Program-made: the position numbers and the translations under genes | The notes under the pieces: model-generated | Database searches by the model: none | What the model was told of the DNA's origin: nothing | Seen by the model: the letters and a program-made list of their open reading frames with translations, nothing else | Assembly: GCF_023856365.1 (NCBI RefSeq) | Contig: NC_064550.1 | Location: 19,903,629 to 19,967,628, forward strand | Reading direction: 5' to 3' | Length of the DNA stretch: 64,000 nt | From: Brienomyrus brachyistius | Lineage: Eukaryota; Chordata; Actinopteri; Osteoglossiformes; Mormyridae | Shown: positions 48,427 through 61,200 of the stretch, piece by piece | Position numbering within the stretch: position 1 is the first letter of the stretch | Layout: each line of letters begins with the position of its first letter

Positions 48427-50046
48427 TTAGAAATCTGAGTCTTTGTGGTAACTTTCCATTCATTTTTATGGACACAACCCTAATCCCAACTATACCAACC
48501 GTAACCCTACCCAGCCCTAAGCTTGGCACGTAACCGAACAAAATACAAAAAGCTTTTTGCTTTTTTTTTAAAAAAAAACTTTTTGATTGCGTTCACAGCT
48601 TTTTATAACATTGAGTTCCCTTTGTGGGGACTGAAAAACATCCCCATAATGTAAAAAAAACAGGTTTTCATCACATTATGGGGACATTTGGTCCCCACAA
48701 TGTCATACATAATACTCCCCCCCCCCCCCCCCCCACACACACATACACAAACGCACCCGATTCTCAACAGCCCCACATAAGGCACACCTGACACCCCAGC
48801 CTGCTGAGATCTCCTGCAGTTGATGCCACTGAGGACCCCTCATAGAGACCACTACCAGATTGAGGGCCTCACCCCCGAGACTCACACAGGTACAAGTGCG
48901 CTGTCACAAAAAGCTGTTCCCCGCACTGCATAGAGGAACACATTCTACACGAAGGACAGCTGTGCCACACAAACGAAGCATCTGGAATCATCTAGCCATG
49001 TCCCGGAACTTTCAGCTAGTGCTATCTTAGCATGCACGTCTCTGCGTCACACACCTTCACAGCGCTCCGTCAAGGGCAGCTGGAGATGTCGTACAAAACA
49101 AAAGCCCCCATGATGAGAGAATGGAACTGACCCTCAAACAATGGGAGCGGAAAGCGAGAGAACATGCTAGCGCCAGGTGTCGGCGCAGTCTACTGTGCCA
49201 GGAACACCTGCAGGACACAATACCCCTTGTTCTGTTGTTTGTTTTTTTCATGGCTTTGTCAAGGGGGCTATTCTAGTGCACACTCAACTGTCCCGCAGGT
49301 TTGGCTCTGCCCACAGATGGCCCCTACTCTCGCTGAGTGGCGATGAGGGTGAAGTCACGCACGGCACCGTGGGCACAAACTCCTGTTCCCATTGGTGCTC
49401 AAGAAGCTCTACATGAGAGGAGGCATCTGCTGATGAACTCCTGTGTCCCCCCCCTCCCCTGAGGATTTCTCCAATTTCTGCACTCCTCAATCCCCAAATG
49501 TTAACCAGCAGACCTCAGAACACGTTTCTGCTTCAACTCGGCCCTTTATGGAATCGCACAGGGAGATGGATGCCGGGATTTTTTTTTTGCATCTGTAATA
49601 GTGATATGGGAGAGCACTCTCTGAGAGCACCATCTGATCATCAACTCTTACCAACGCAGATCAGAGGGCAGGGGTGGACTGGCAACAAAAAACCTGCCTG
49701 CTTGTTTTATTGTGCCACCGCGGGGGGTCGGGGATTGGGGTTGGTGCCCCTCTTGGTATATTTTGCAGATTGCAATCAATCACTTGACCACCAATTATTA
49801 TCCATTAACCATCTCCTTCGACTGACCTAGAAATGTGCCGAGATCGCCCGATAGCTTGGGTGCCCCTGACACAGGCCTTCCAGTGGCTGTACTGTAGTTA
49901 TCTATTTCGCTTTAATCCAAACAGTAGAACATTACGGATTATTGCATGTTACTGCTAAAACAGCAAGAAGGCCCTACCTTCTGAACTTTGCCATCCACGT
50001 CCAGGTACACGGTTTTGGGGGCGTAGGAAGACGAGCTGGAGCCCAT
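43128..50046 (-). CDS. pde9a: High-affinity cGMP-specific 3',5'-cyclic phosphodiesterase 9A, 17 coding exons
   Basis: Exons: 50046-49978, 48359-48289, 47646-47569, 47373-47330, 47177-47123, 46970-46900, 46671-46575, 46160-46079, 45951-45877, 45479-45393, 45278-45174, 45037-44955, 44862-44706, 44148-44035, 43882-43778, 43637-43509, 43382-43128. They join in frame to 558 aa. It hydrolyses cGMP to GMP. The N-terminus [20 protein letters not shown] matches PDE9A; a helical linker (about 100-160) follows. The catalytic domain (about 190-510) has HNFRHCF with proton donor H256 and metal ligand H260, metal ligands H296 and D297 in [13 protein letters not shown]406 in [10 protein letters not shown], and the invariant Q457 in TAQIGF. 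All are intact at PDE9A spacing. Intron 9 has a GC donor; the others are GT. After [12 protein letters not shown] the C-terminal tail is unlike human PDE9A. Linkage to slc37a2 suggests a fish-retained ohnologue rather than the direct PDE9A orthologue. Confidence 0.95.
44161..44282. repeat. 30-bp tandem repeat in pde9a intron 13
   Basis: About four diverged copies of ATTAATCCAGACCTAAGAAA plus ten further bases, immediately beyond the exon 14 acceptor side of the intron. Confidence 0.75.
44383..44575. mobile_element. hAT-like MITE in pde9a intron 13
   Basis: The ends are inverted: CAGGGATGTGTAATCT on the left and the complement of CAGGGATGGGCAATCTT on the right. The flanks are TACTAGAC (44375-44382) and TACTAGTT (44576-44583), an 8-bp duplication matching at 6 of 8 bases. 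An 8-bp duplication and a CAGGG start fit the hAT superfamily. The 193-bp element has no coding capacity. Confidence 0.75.
47935..48095. repeat. Interspersed repeat in pde9a intron 2
   Basis: CAGGGTCAGGCCATTTATCC, GGCACCCCTGGAGCATGATG, GGGCCTGGCTCAAGGGTCCA and GGGGCTTAAACCGGTAACCC follow the block order of a common fish repeat, related to the piece at 15440-15650. Confidence 0.5.
48388..48734 (+). repeat. CA-array-flanked dispersed repeat, copy 3, in pde9a intron 1
   Basis: (AC)n at about 48388-48424, then CTTTGTGGTAACTTTCCATT, CCTAATCCCAACT-like blocks, TTTTTGATTGCGTTCACAGC, CCTTTGTGGGGACTGAAAAA and GGTCCCCACAATG, ending in an 18-base C run (48717-48734) and CACACA. It lies just beyond exon 2 of the phosphodiesterase, on the exon 1 side. 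Confidence 0.65.
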
Positions 50047-53000
50047 GGCGCTCGGTGCCGTTCGCAGCCTCGAAACGAAGACAGCGGAGTGCTGGCTGGC
50101 AACCTTCAGCTCTCAGTGAGAACTACGGTTCCTCCACCCCTAACCTCTCAAGCTCAAGAGTCTGTTCTGGGAGTGAGAGACCAAACCCGGAGATGAGGCG
50201 GAAATCTGGCAGAATGACAGTGTGGTTAAGGGCATCACTGTGTCTGCCAAGCAGCCCAGGTCACACACCCTGTGGCACTGTGGACATGGCCGCTCTCAAA
50301 AGCTTCAAAAATACATAACAGAAAATAAAGTTACGTACACATGTCACGAATTTCAAAGAGGAAACATTTACCACCACGATTCAGAAGCACCTCCAGGAAC
50401 AGCTTCATATTTGCATATTATGTGTGTAAAGCGATCTTGTATATAGTTTGACTACTTTTTATTTTACATTACTCCCAGACATTAAAAGCTAATACATGTA
50501 TACTTAATAGCCAGCTATAGCTATGGCAAATTTACTTAACTTTTATTATACATTTTCATGTGTACATTAAACTTGTCTGTAATTCATTCCATTAAATGAT
50601 CCACGGTGAAACGTGCATCTTAAGCTAACAATATGTAAAATTAATTCCTTATTACTTTCTAATTCTGAGAACCTATTAGCAGGACACCGAAACTGCCTGT
50701 TCCCAACAACGTTTTACAGGCTGCTGCCCCCAAAGGCAAATTAACAGGCTTTTCTCACTGCGAGTACAATTACTTGCTAGGAGGAGGAAAAATATGCTAC
50801 GTGAAAGTATTTATGGAAATTTCCACGTGGATGCATACTATACTACTAAAGGTGACAAGTCTCTCTCTCATTTGTGGCGGAGGACTCTGACCTGAAGAAA
50901 AACTAAATTAATTCCAAATGAAGCCTGAACATTCGAGTTATTGTCATACGTGCAAAAGCGCAGGCAGAAGTTCACAGTGGTCTTTTTATTGGTCCATAAC
51001 CACATGACATGTTTTTAAAGTGATTTGCACCGGGAAATAATGGAACTTAGTAACTTCTGCTAGCACACCCGCTGATAAATGGATTGAATCAAGTAATATA
51101 CAGTTTACGATGACTAATAAACTCACTGATTGAACTCAACTAATATACTAATTATATGCATCATAAAATGAATGTCCAGGTCTATAAATGAAATATCATA
51201 ATAGTGCAAATAAACCTGCTCCATAATATTCAGCAGCCTCACCGAAGACGGCAAAGATTCTATGACCAAACACTGAAAATAAAGCCCGTTACTGTGACTC
51301 ACCTTTTGAGCGACGCTCCTTTCGTCTTGCTCTGAGGTTCTCAGCTCGTTTGTGCGTTGCAGGCTGACACAATGAACAGGGAGGGCAGGGGGGGGGGGGT
51401 GCTAGGAATATTGAGGGATCTTAAATTTAATTTCCACTCTCCGCTGTTGCCAAGGGACTGTTACTACGGCCGCCCCTGTGTCCCCCATGCCATCTGTTGC
51501 TAAGGAAGGATCTTGCTTGATGATAACAGGGTGAATAACTGCTGATGACACCCCCCCCCGCTGTTTCCCCAAGCAAAGGTGAACCAAAGAAATGTGTACG
51601 TACAGATGAGCCTAGACATCACAAGCACCCCACGTGAATTTCGTGAAAACGGTGAGCGTCAAGGTCTGGCATATATTAGAAGCAAGCTGACATTCGGTAC
51701 TCGTAGCCAACAGGTTAAGTCTAGAGGAAATGGGCAGTGATAAAGATCCGAGTAACTTTGTCCAGAAACTTCCCTGACAAGGAACTGAGTAATTGTAACC
51801 CAGGTGTTTTGAAATTTGGCAAATTATGTAAGATGCACTTATATTCTAAAAACACGGCCTCTATGAAAATTAGAGGAGGTCTAAATTAAAAGACTCTCTG
51901 TACCAGACAAATTTTTTGGTCAAATTTTTTTTTTAGCTTGTGGTCAAATCTGGAAACATGCATGCAATCAGAATAAGGACACATTTGGCTTGGTAACTGA
52001 AAATGATTCACTAGTTTTAATAACTAGGCCTATGGATAAAAGTCTATTAGTCATGGCAGTGTAATTACGCAAATGCTTTGTAGCTTTAAGGACTTATATT
52101 TATCTAACCGGTTCATAGAAAATGTTTTGGCCACTTGTTAGAAGGTGCCGGGTAACACTTTGTACAGCATGTGTGCATCTTTGATTCAATTTTTTTTTTT
52201 ATTTTGCCCTTAACTAAACAGGCCCGAGATGGTGATGTGAAACGTTAAAATAAAGAAGGTGTTGCTATGAGGGACTGAGGCGAGAAGGAACCTGTCCAGA
52301 TTGTACCTGCATCTTACAATCCGCTTCTAAATAATTATGCCCGAAGGAGCGGAGTAATTTAGGGGCGGCCTGCTTCTGCAAAGTCTACGTGCCGCGGCGC
52401 AGACAGAAGAGCGGCGTGTCCCTCCGGTGTAATTATCACCTGCCGAAAAGGAGGCAGGGGGCCTTGACCAAGTAAGAGAAAAGGGGGGGGGATTTGGGAC
52501 CAGGTGGTATCATGGAAAGCGGCAGCCCTCCCCCCCAAAAAAATAAATAAGTAACGGAGACCTCCGTCACCTGTTGGTTTTTATTTAAGTCGGAATTATG
52601 AGAAATAAGGTGTCGGACAGAGGCTTCAGTAACCATGGAAGCAGAGACTGATCAACACGTGAAAATGCAATAAGCACAATTTTAATGATAAAAGGTGCAG
52701 AACAAGATGAGAGAGGCAGAAAGGCATTAGTAACATAACCATTCCATATTAATGACAGCAGCTTTGGACCACTGCCGGCCGGACTCTCCTTCCAGCGGGT
52801 CTTTAGGTCCCAGAACATCTAAGGATTTCTCCATTTCCATTCCCCCCCCCTCTTTCTCCACACCCACCCCTTGATGTTGCAATTCATTGTGAGTCTGAGA
52901 GATGAAAGTCCCTTATTAACGCAAGTTTGCAATTTACAACCTCGTTGGAAATTTACTAGATGAATACTTGGTCCCTTTTTTAAAAAAGATGTTGATTTTT

Positions 53001-53420
53001 CCGATGCTGGTTAGTGCTTCCCTTGTAAAGGATGGTCGTCAGATTTCTTTAAACCTGGAAGAGATATTAAGGCTTTTAGATTCAAGTAAGCTTTACTTAT
53101 AAACGGTCAGGATTTCACAGCATCCTCTGGAACATGCATTCATAGACTGACTCATTCATTAAACTTTCTGTTTGCCAGCACTGGGTCACAATGGGCCTGG
53201 AGCCAGGCGGACAGGGAATGCAGCAGGGGTAAAATGCCAGGCCATCAAATGGCGCGCACACACAGACAATCACACTGCAAATTTACACTCAATAAAATCA
53301 CCTAACCATGTCTCTAGACTGTTTACACATGTCCAAATTCACTACTTATTCAGCTAAAGTCATGGTTATCGACAGTCTATCGAATGACATAACACAGAGG
53401 ATTGGGGTGTGTGTGTGTGT

Positions 53421-53485
<65 letters not shown>

Positions 53486-55244
53486 GGGGGTTGCTGAGCA
53501 CCTGATCATTTTGCACGAATGCATGAAAGTGCCGCTTTTACCGCAAATTGTACTGGTGGAGCATGTCTACACCCTGCAAAAGACACACACATGCAGCTCC
53601 ACATCTGCTGAGACTCATTCATTGTCGTGGAGACACCCAAAATGTACCCAATCTCAAAATTCAAAGGAACATTCTGGCACGTTTTTAAAAAGCAACCCTC
53701 ATAAAGAGCATCAAGACGCCACACAAACAGACACAGTGTTCCCGGCAAAGGACAAACTGCGGAGAGTAGTGCAACCCCACGGAAACTCAGGAGCCCGAAA
53801 GGAACACGCAAACTATGCATGCATGCACAGGAACCAAGTGCATTCGAACCCGGTGCCCAGGAGCTGCAGGGAAATCCGGCATCCTCACATTGGGAGCAGC
53901 ATGGCAAAAAAAAAACAACGAAAAACACTTACATTGAACCCACATCTACCTCCTTAACACAGCATGCTCACACTTATGGAATTAGGAATAGTGAACAGTA
54001 AAGGTTTTGCGATTAGTGGGTGACCCTGTGCTCTCAATCCAGACTTCACTCTCACCAGTGTCTGCCTCTTATAGCAGCAACATTATATATACAAGAACCA
54101 AGGAATTCCTATGTACCTGCAGTTACGTAAATTATATTTACGTAAGGGTTAGTACACTTCAAGACACGCATTATACGTTTTTAAACGCACAGCCGTTAAG
54201 ACAAAGAACCACCACATGTCCATTAAACCACTTACACTATAGTTACTAGACATTCAGCTGACTTTATGACATTATTTTCACGTTTATGAGCCGAAAACGC
54301 ATGTATTAGTATAACTACTTGTGATTAAACATTTCTGTTTAGTTTCCGTTACTTTTAAACTGTGTTCGACTTCCAGAATTTTAAGTTATGCTGGTTAGAA
54401 TTAAAGATTATAATAGGGCATTGATTTACTGCTGGTGCTTTGCTGGTTGAAAATTATTCAACATGCCTCTGACCAACCAGACTTAAGAATTCAACAGTGC
54501 CATGGTATTGTTAAAATTAAGATCCTCAACAGTCTTGACATCATTATACTGACCAATGAGTGTTTAACATAACCATGCTAACTAGCTAGCTTGGGTTCCG
54601 AGGTGAGGATCACTAGTTTTAATTAATTTGACCCTTGCTATTATACTGCAGACTGTGGGGTTTATCAGGACGTTTACGAAACTCAAAGCTTCATCCAGAA
54701 AATCAACTACATAACATCAATCATCATGTATATTACACTAAATGTTTTTTTTCCTATAAATCTGCACAGTTCAGGCCACTCAAGTTGGTCTCAAGTTTAA
54801 AGGAGATGGCCGATGGTCTGGGAATAGCATACAATCAGACCCCCTATTTATAAGAACTGGTCTCCACGACGACCATAAAAACCACTTACTCTGTATTAAT
54901 GGGAGAGTTAAGGGGAAGTGTAGAATCAGGGGAAGTTCGTACATGCGGATTTGATCATCAAAACTGAGGGATGTGGCGCATTTAATTAATTGCTTTGCAC
55001 TGAAAGTCAATGCCTTTGTAAATATACCAGATTACACTTCAGTATTTTGTCCTTCATAGCCGTAAGCACTGATTGAAAACAAAGGATTGGGGTTTTGCAG
55101 TAAGGTCATGTGACGGGGACAAGTGACAAAAGCATTGGAGCTTGTGAGAGGAAGAGGGGAAGGGAAAGGATGAAAACAGGATGAGTGATAGATTAAAGTG
55201 TTTCTAGTCACTGGTCACTGGTCCTATGTTGCCAACACTGATAC
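50047..55244. other. Spacer between pde9a and slc37a2
   Basis: It holds the pde9a 5' flank and the slc37a2 3' UTR. A possible noncoding pde9a first exon ends at a strong donor (CAAAAG|GTGAGT) near 51303, but no matching acceptor is convincing upstream of the pde9a ATG. Other contents are poly-G (51389-51400), a reverse SINE broken by a long GT array (53165-53880), and AT-rich sequence with no recognised exon. Confidence 0.45.
53165..53880 (-). repeat. Reverse-oriented SINE pieces flanking a (GT)n array
   Basis: At 53170-53340, GCCAGCACTGGGTCACAATG and CACTGCAAATTTACACTCAA resemble the reversed SINE 3' half. At 53735-53875, AACCCCACGGAAACTCAGGA and CATTCGAACCCGGTGCCCAG resemble the reversed head with its B-box. 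Between them lie a GT array (about 53407-53482) ending in poly-G and some unrelated sequence. Confidence 0.5.
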
Positions 55245-58200
55245 TCACCCCCTCTGCCGAGTGCTGTATCCACACCAGCCTCTCACCTCCTTGATGACAA
55301 GTCTGAACAAAAGCTAACAAGGTGCAAAGAGGAAGCGATGTCACCTCAGGCACTGACATTTACCGCCAATGATCACAAAGAATCATGCCAAGGTGTTTCT
55401 CAATTAAGGGGCAACCTGGGGATGTGGGGGGGTGGTGGACTGAAGCTGCTTTCTTTTTTGGACACCTACCAAACAAGCGAGCAGGTCTGCAGTGATCAAC
55501 ATGTAGAATACGTTATTCCACCCAGTTGGAGAAATCACGCCAGCCAGCAGAGGGCCAAGGGCGGCACCTAGTGGCCATTAAGGAAATATGCAGTTTAGAA
55601 CTAAAATAAAATTCCGTTTGTATATGTGCAATAAACACTGGTGAGAAAAGTCTGTAAGATTATGCTTTACCCTAGGAGAAACCTTCATGTGAATGAATAA
55701 TGTTTCAGGGCAATATTAATAGTTAATGAGTTAATTATGCAGCATTTACGATTTTGTGAACTAATGAAAACAAACGAACAAAAAAAAAAACAATTATGAG
55801 GACGGACACATTTATAATGTTCAGGATGAACATTCTCTACTGACCTATGGACCCCGTCCCGTCAATGATGGCGGTAACCGTTGACAACGCCCTAGAGTTT
55901 CCTCTCAAGCTCTCGTGAGTGCCCTGGAGCGGGGAATTCCACAAAGACATTAAACAATCTCGTTCGGGCAAAAGCAATTGAGGCTCCAAAGAGGAGAACG
56001 TGGAAAAAAAACACAAAGCTACACACAGGACTTCGGAAGGATCATCACAGCACCGCGCAGGTTACGGGAGCCGGCGAAACACTCACCAGGTCGGCAGACA
56101 CGGCTGTGGTAATGAGGGCATAGGGCCCATTGACCAGGGCTCCGCATAACAGCAGCATACCTATGAAAAGACAGGCCCCAAGAGTCACTAGTCAAAGTGA
56201 AAAACACTGAGTGGGAAAAGATGCCCTCTGCTGGGGAACTCATGCACTGCGGTCTGCCGTGTACACGTTAACACTGATGTTACACTGTAAATCCCAGTAC
56301 TGATAACATGGAATGAAGATACATTTATGTTTTGTTTACGTTTATGTTTAGCCTACATGGCTAAACAAAACAACAAAGCTGACACAAATTAAGAAAAAGG
56401 CTAAAAGACGCATATGTACATGTATATGTAGCAGGTAGGTAAACGACAGTGTTTTCTGCTGAACCAGGACATTTTTCCCTGAGATAAATCAGAGTCCAAA
56501 GGATCAGATTTCAGTCATAACTCACTTTTGATAAAATATGGAGTTATTGCGTTTTGCCTTTGTTTGGCAGAATGATGCACAATCTACATAAAAACAAAAA
56601 CAAACGAAGAATCCCATTTCTCACCAATAGTGGTCGGTAGTCCATTTTGTCCAATTTGATTGTACAGGAAGAGCTTTGAGGGGAAAAACAAAGAAAATGT
56701 TAAAAGCATATTCTCTTTATACACTGAAGCGGCCAGCGCATTTAAAGAGGTTCACAGCTACACGCGAACTTCCTTTCAGGGTCTGGCACCAAGGTGGCGG
56801 GCTGCCCCACGGCCGATTCTCACCCACGTGTCGGTGAGTTCGCACCATGCCATCGAACGCCCGCTATGACACGTGCTAGAGGCCTTGCCACCCCTCCCCG
56901 CCCCTGGTCCCTCTCCCCGGTTTAGAATACGCTGGAGAGCGCGGCGAAACCGCTGTGTATGTGGAGAAGTCACACAGGGCTGCAAGACACGTGCACACGA
57001 GGGTGTGCACAGCACGAAGGCGTGCTGACAGGATGCAGAGTGACAAAGTCAGCGATTCCAGCCAAGTTCAAACCTCAAGAGGCAGAGTGAATAGGCAGCT
57101 ATGAAGAAGAGCACAACCTCAGATGTGCAACTGCCAGACGAAATAAAAAGGACTTCAACGCTTTACTAAAGCATTCTTCAGTTTAAGGGAATGAACTATG
57201 CTTAAATACATAATACTGTTTCAAACATGCAGCAATGTAACACTTTCAGAAATTTTTGCACAAAGTCAGGCTTTCTTTGGGTTGGGGATTCATTGAGTGC
57301 AGGTTGCGTTTGACGCATAATGTTGGTCTAATACATTAATTTGCTTATCCTGTAACTGATACCATGGACACACATGGAATAACCACACCTTCTATAATAT
57401 GGGATTTATTTAGAAATGCTCATTCTGTTCATGAAACCCTCCATCCCTGTAGACGCCCTAAAGGCTGTCTGCCACGACCCTGTGACCTACAGGTACCAGT
57501 GGGAAGGCATCTCCTGAGCCAGAACCTCATCTCTGCACTGATCTCAGTCCAGAAGCTGCTCTCTTCATTCCTCATGCGACCCCATTACCATTTTCAAAAA
57601 TATGTGTCTGTATACGTGTCCCCCCCCCCACAAAATATGGCACAAACTTGTGCAATTTCTTGCATATTAAATCCTTCAGGTGGTCTTTGCATGCTGTGGG
57701 ATTTTGTTATTGGATAAAAATATACACATGGCCCTGTGTTATCTGTGTGCCTGTGTTCAGGATGTTTTTAATCCACTTTAAGAATTTAACTCCAAGTAGT
57801 ATAGTATCCCACTACTATAGTACAGTTTCCATTACTGTAGTATCCTATTATTATAGTACAGTTACCATTAGTACAGTATCCCGCTACTATAGTACAGTTA
57901 CCATTAGTATAGTATCCCAAAACTACAGTATAGTTTCTATTACTGTAGTATCCTATTATTATAATAGTTACCATTAGTATAGTATCCCACTACTATAGTA
58001 CAGTTACCATTAGTATAGTATCCCATTATTATAGTAGTTACCATTAGTGCAGTATCCTGCTACTATAGCAGTTACTATTAGTATAGCATCCCAGTACTAT
58101 AGTATAGTTACCATTAATGTAGTATCCCATTATTATAGTATAGTATCCATTAGTATAACATAATTTGATTATATCCCAGAGAGCACATTTCCCTGTATTG

Positions 58201-61200
58201 TAAGTCACTTTGGATAAGAGTATGAGATAAATGAGTAAAATGCAGGATGACAGTTCTGTGCCGAATGGCTATGAGAGTCAGTATGTTAGTATGTTCCGTG
58301 CTGTAGCATAAGGCACTCACCATGGGGGCGGCGACAATCAGCATGACGAAGCAGGTAGTGGCTCTGCCCTTGGTGTAATCCGACACCAGTCCGGCCAGGA
58401 TCCCCCCTGCCACATGCACCACACTGTCAATTACAGCCTCTACGCCCCCCCCCCTTGGGAAGGGTCTTTTAATTGGCACCAGACAAATATACCCAGCAGC
58501 GACTGGTTCATGTGCTCATCCAGGTGATGGCGCCCTATCACAAACAAACGACTCCAAGAGGAACGATAACCTCCAATGCTTACCCAGAATTCCTCCAACG
58601 TCAAACAGGGTCGACATGTCCCCAGCTCCCTTTGAATCAAAATGAGCTAATAAAAATGGACACAGAAATAAATAAGAGACGAGACATGACCAAAATACTT
58701 CTCAAAATACCCAAAAACTGACACAAACAGTCTATTATCAATACTGAGAGTAAATAAGGTTTAGTAAATCAGTGCTTTTGGAGTAAACTGCCTGAAAATA
58801 TTCTGTGCCGTATCAAGATGTATCAAGCATCTGCTGCCTGAAATCAGTAAGTCTGTCTTAAGTTACAGAGGCCTCTATCTGACCTGGATGTTTTGCCAAA
58901 CCTAATTTTTAAAAGCAGAGACCACAAGCTCATTGAAATTGACGACGCTTACCGACATTCGCGATGTACAAAGGCAGCCAGTACAGGAATGTGTAGCTGA
59001 CCAGCTTGGCGAAGAGCAGGCAGAGGGAGAACTCGATAACGCCCTGAAACACAGAGGGTGCAACGGTGTGGACACCAGCAACACGCAACATTCTCGGATT
59101 ACTTAAAGGAGGTTCCAGGATTTTATTATGTGTCACAAGCAAGGTGTAGAGCCCCACAGTGTGTACATTCCCACAAAGTGTAGAGCCCCACAGTGTGTAC
59201 ATTCCCACAAGGTGTAGAGCCCCACAGTGTGTACATTCCCACAAGGTGTAGAGCCCCACAAGGTGTAGAGCCCCACAAGGTGTAGAGCCCCACAGTGTGT
59301 ACATTCCCACAAAGTGTAGAGCCCCACAGTGTGTACATTCCCACAAGGTGTAGAGCCCCACAGTGTGTACATTCCCACAAGGTGTAGAGCCCCACAAGGT
59401 GTAGGGCCCCACAGTGTGTACAGTCCCACTTGGCTGTTAATTGCTGGATTTTACAGAATCACTGAAAGGTTTACTAACTGGAATCCGCAAGGCCCCCATG
59501 AAGCTGATGGCCTCCTCTTCCTGATGGATGTGCTCTTGGTTCACGGGTTGTGGGCTGCTGAATATCTCCTCTGTGCTGGAGGCATTGCGGAGAAGGGGCT
59601 CCTGCTCGGGGCATTCCTATAAGACAGCCAATCAACTCACAGCAAAGCAAATGCCGACTACAGACCACAATATAAATAAAAGTATAGGCATTGGAGAGAA
59701 AATTTCCCACAATGCTCAGTTATACGCCAGAACAGGAGAGAAATCCTATCCACACTTACATGGTGTTGGGGTGGGATGCAGTTCACATCTTCTGGTCCTG
59801 GAAAAACAAGTTACTTACATTTTTACTGCTAAACACTCCTCACACCTTCTTTAAAACATTTACCAGAAACTAAGAGGAAGCTTTCTGACTAATACATTAT
59901 TATTAGGTATGTTTAGGCATAACCAGGACTGGAAAATAAGCTCGCCCACGCACCTGAGGCGAGTAAGTTAGACGAAGAGCGAGTACAAAAACTTGAACAT
60001 TAGCCCGCTGGCTAGTAAAAAGAAAAATTGCCTGTCAGACTACATTCTTTACTGAACTAAGCCAGGTAGCAGCAGAAAAATTCTTAAGTTCCACCACTGG
60101 GTGCAGCTGTTTTGAAAATACAACCTGCACTGTACATTACGAGAGTTTCCAAAATCTAGGGACCAACATTAGCAGTATTCAGGCAGGGCAAGATATACGA
60201 ACTTTCCACCAGGAAGAGAAAACAGATCACTCCTGTCACGGCAATGATGATTCCGGGAACGATGAAGGACAGGCCCCAGGTGGACGAGACGAACACACCA
60301 GCGATCAGGGAGCCCAGGATGTTGCCCACAGAAGTGTGGGAGTTCCAGATTCCCATGATAAACCCTCTCCTGAGAGAGAGAGAGAGATATGGAGAGAGAG
60401 AGAGAGAGAGAGAACATGAGGAAAATTATAGGAATCCCCAAAGTTATCTACTGTGTTGACATTTCATGCATTCAAGGTTCTTGGTACAGGGGCGGCATGG
60501 TGGTGCAGTGGTTAGCACTGTTGCCTCACACCTCTGGGATCCGGGTTCGAGTCTCCGCCTGGGTCACATGTGTGTGGAGTTTGCATGTTCTCCCCATGTC
60601 GTCGTGGGGTTTCCTCCGGGTACTCCGGTTTCCCCCCACAGTCCAAAAACATGCTGAGGCTAATTGGAGTTGCTAAATTGCCCGTAGGTGTGCATGTGTG
60701 AGTGAATGGTGTGTGAATGTGCCCTGCGATGGGCTGGCCCCCCATCCTGGGTTGTTCCCTGCCTCGTGTCCATTGCTTCCGGGATAGGCTCCAGACCCCC
60801 CGCGACCCAATAGGATAAGCGGTTTGGAAAATGGATGGATGGACGAATGGAAGGTTCCTGGGTACAATATTTATAACTTAGCTTTTCCCATCTTAAATTG
60901 CACCGATTTTACAATGTGCCGTATGATTCTGCTGAGGTCATCGTTATTCATGTGAACAGAGGGTAAACTGCACAGATGGCTAGAGAACGTGCGTCTCACT
61001 CACTTCCCCTTTCCAAACCAGTTCCCAACACAGGCCACCACTGCAGGCCAGCCTGTGGTCTGCACCACTCCGTTCATGACCTGAAAATTAAAAATCAGGA
61101 ACAAAAAAAAAAATTAAACTATGGTCAGGGCTGGAAGTCACATGCATACACGAGTGAAGGGGTGGGGTTAGGTATAACATTCCAGTGTCATCCATGAAAA

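Noticed and set aside
58930..59429. Several open frames reading GLYTLWECTHCGAL repeats
   Set aside because: Frames through the 17-bp minisatellite in slc37a2 intron 9. Only the part at 58953-59043 is coding.
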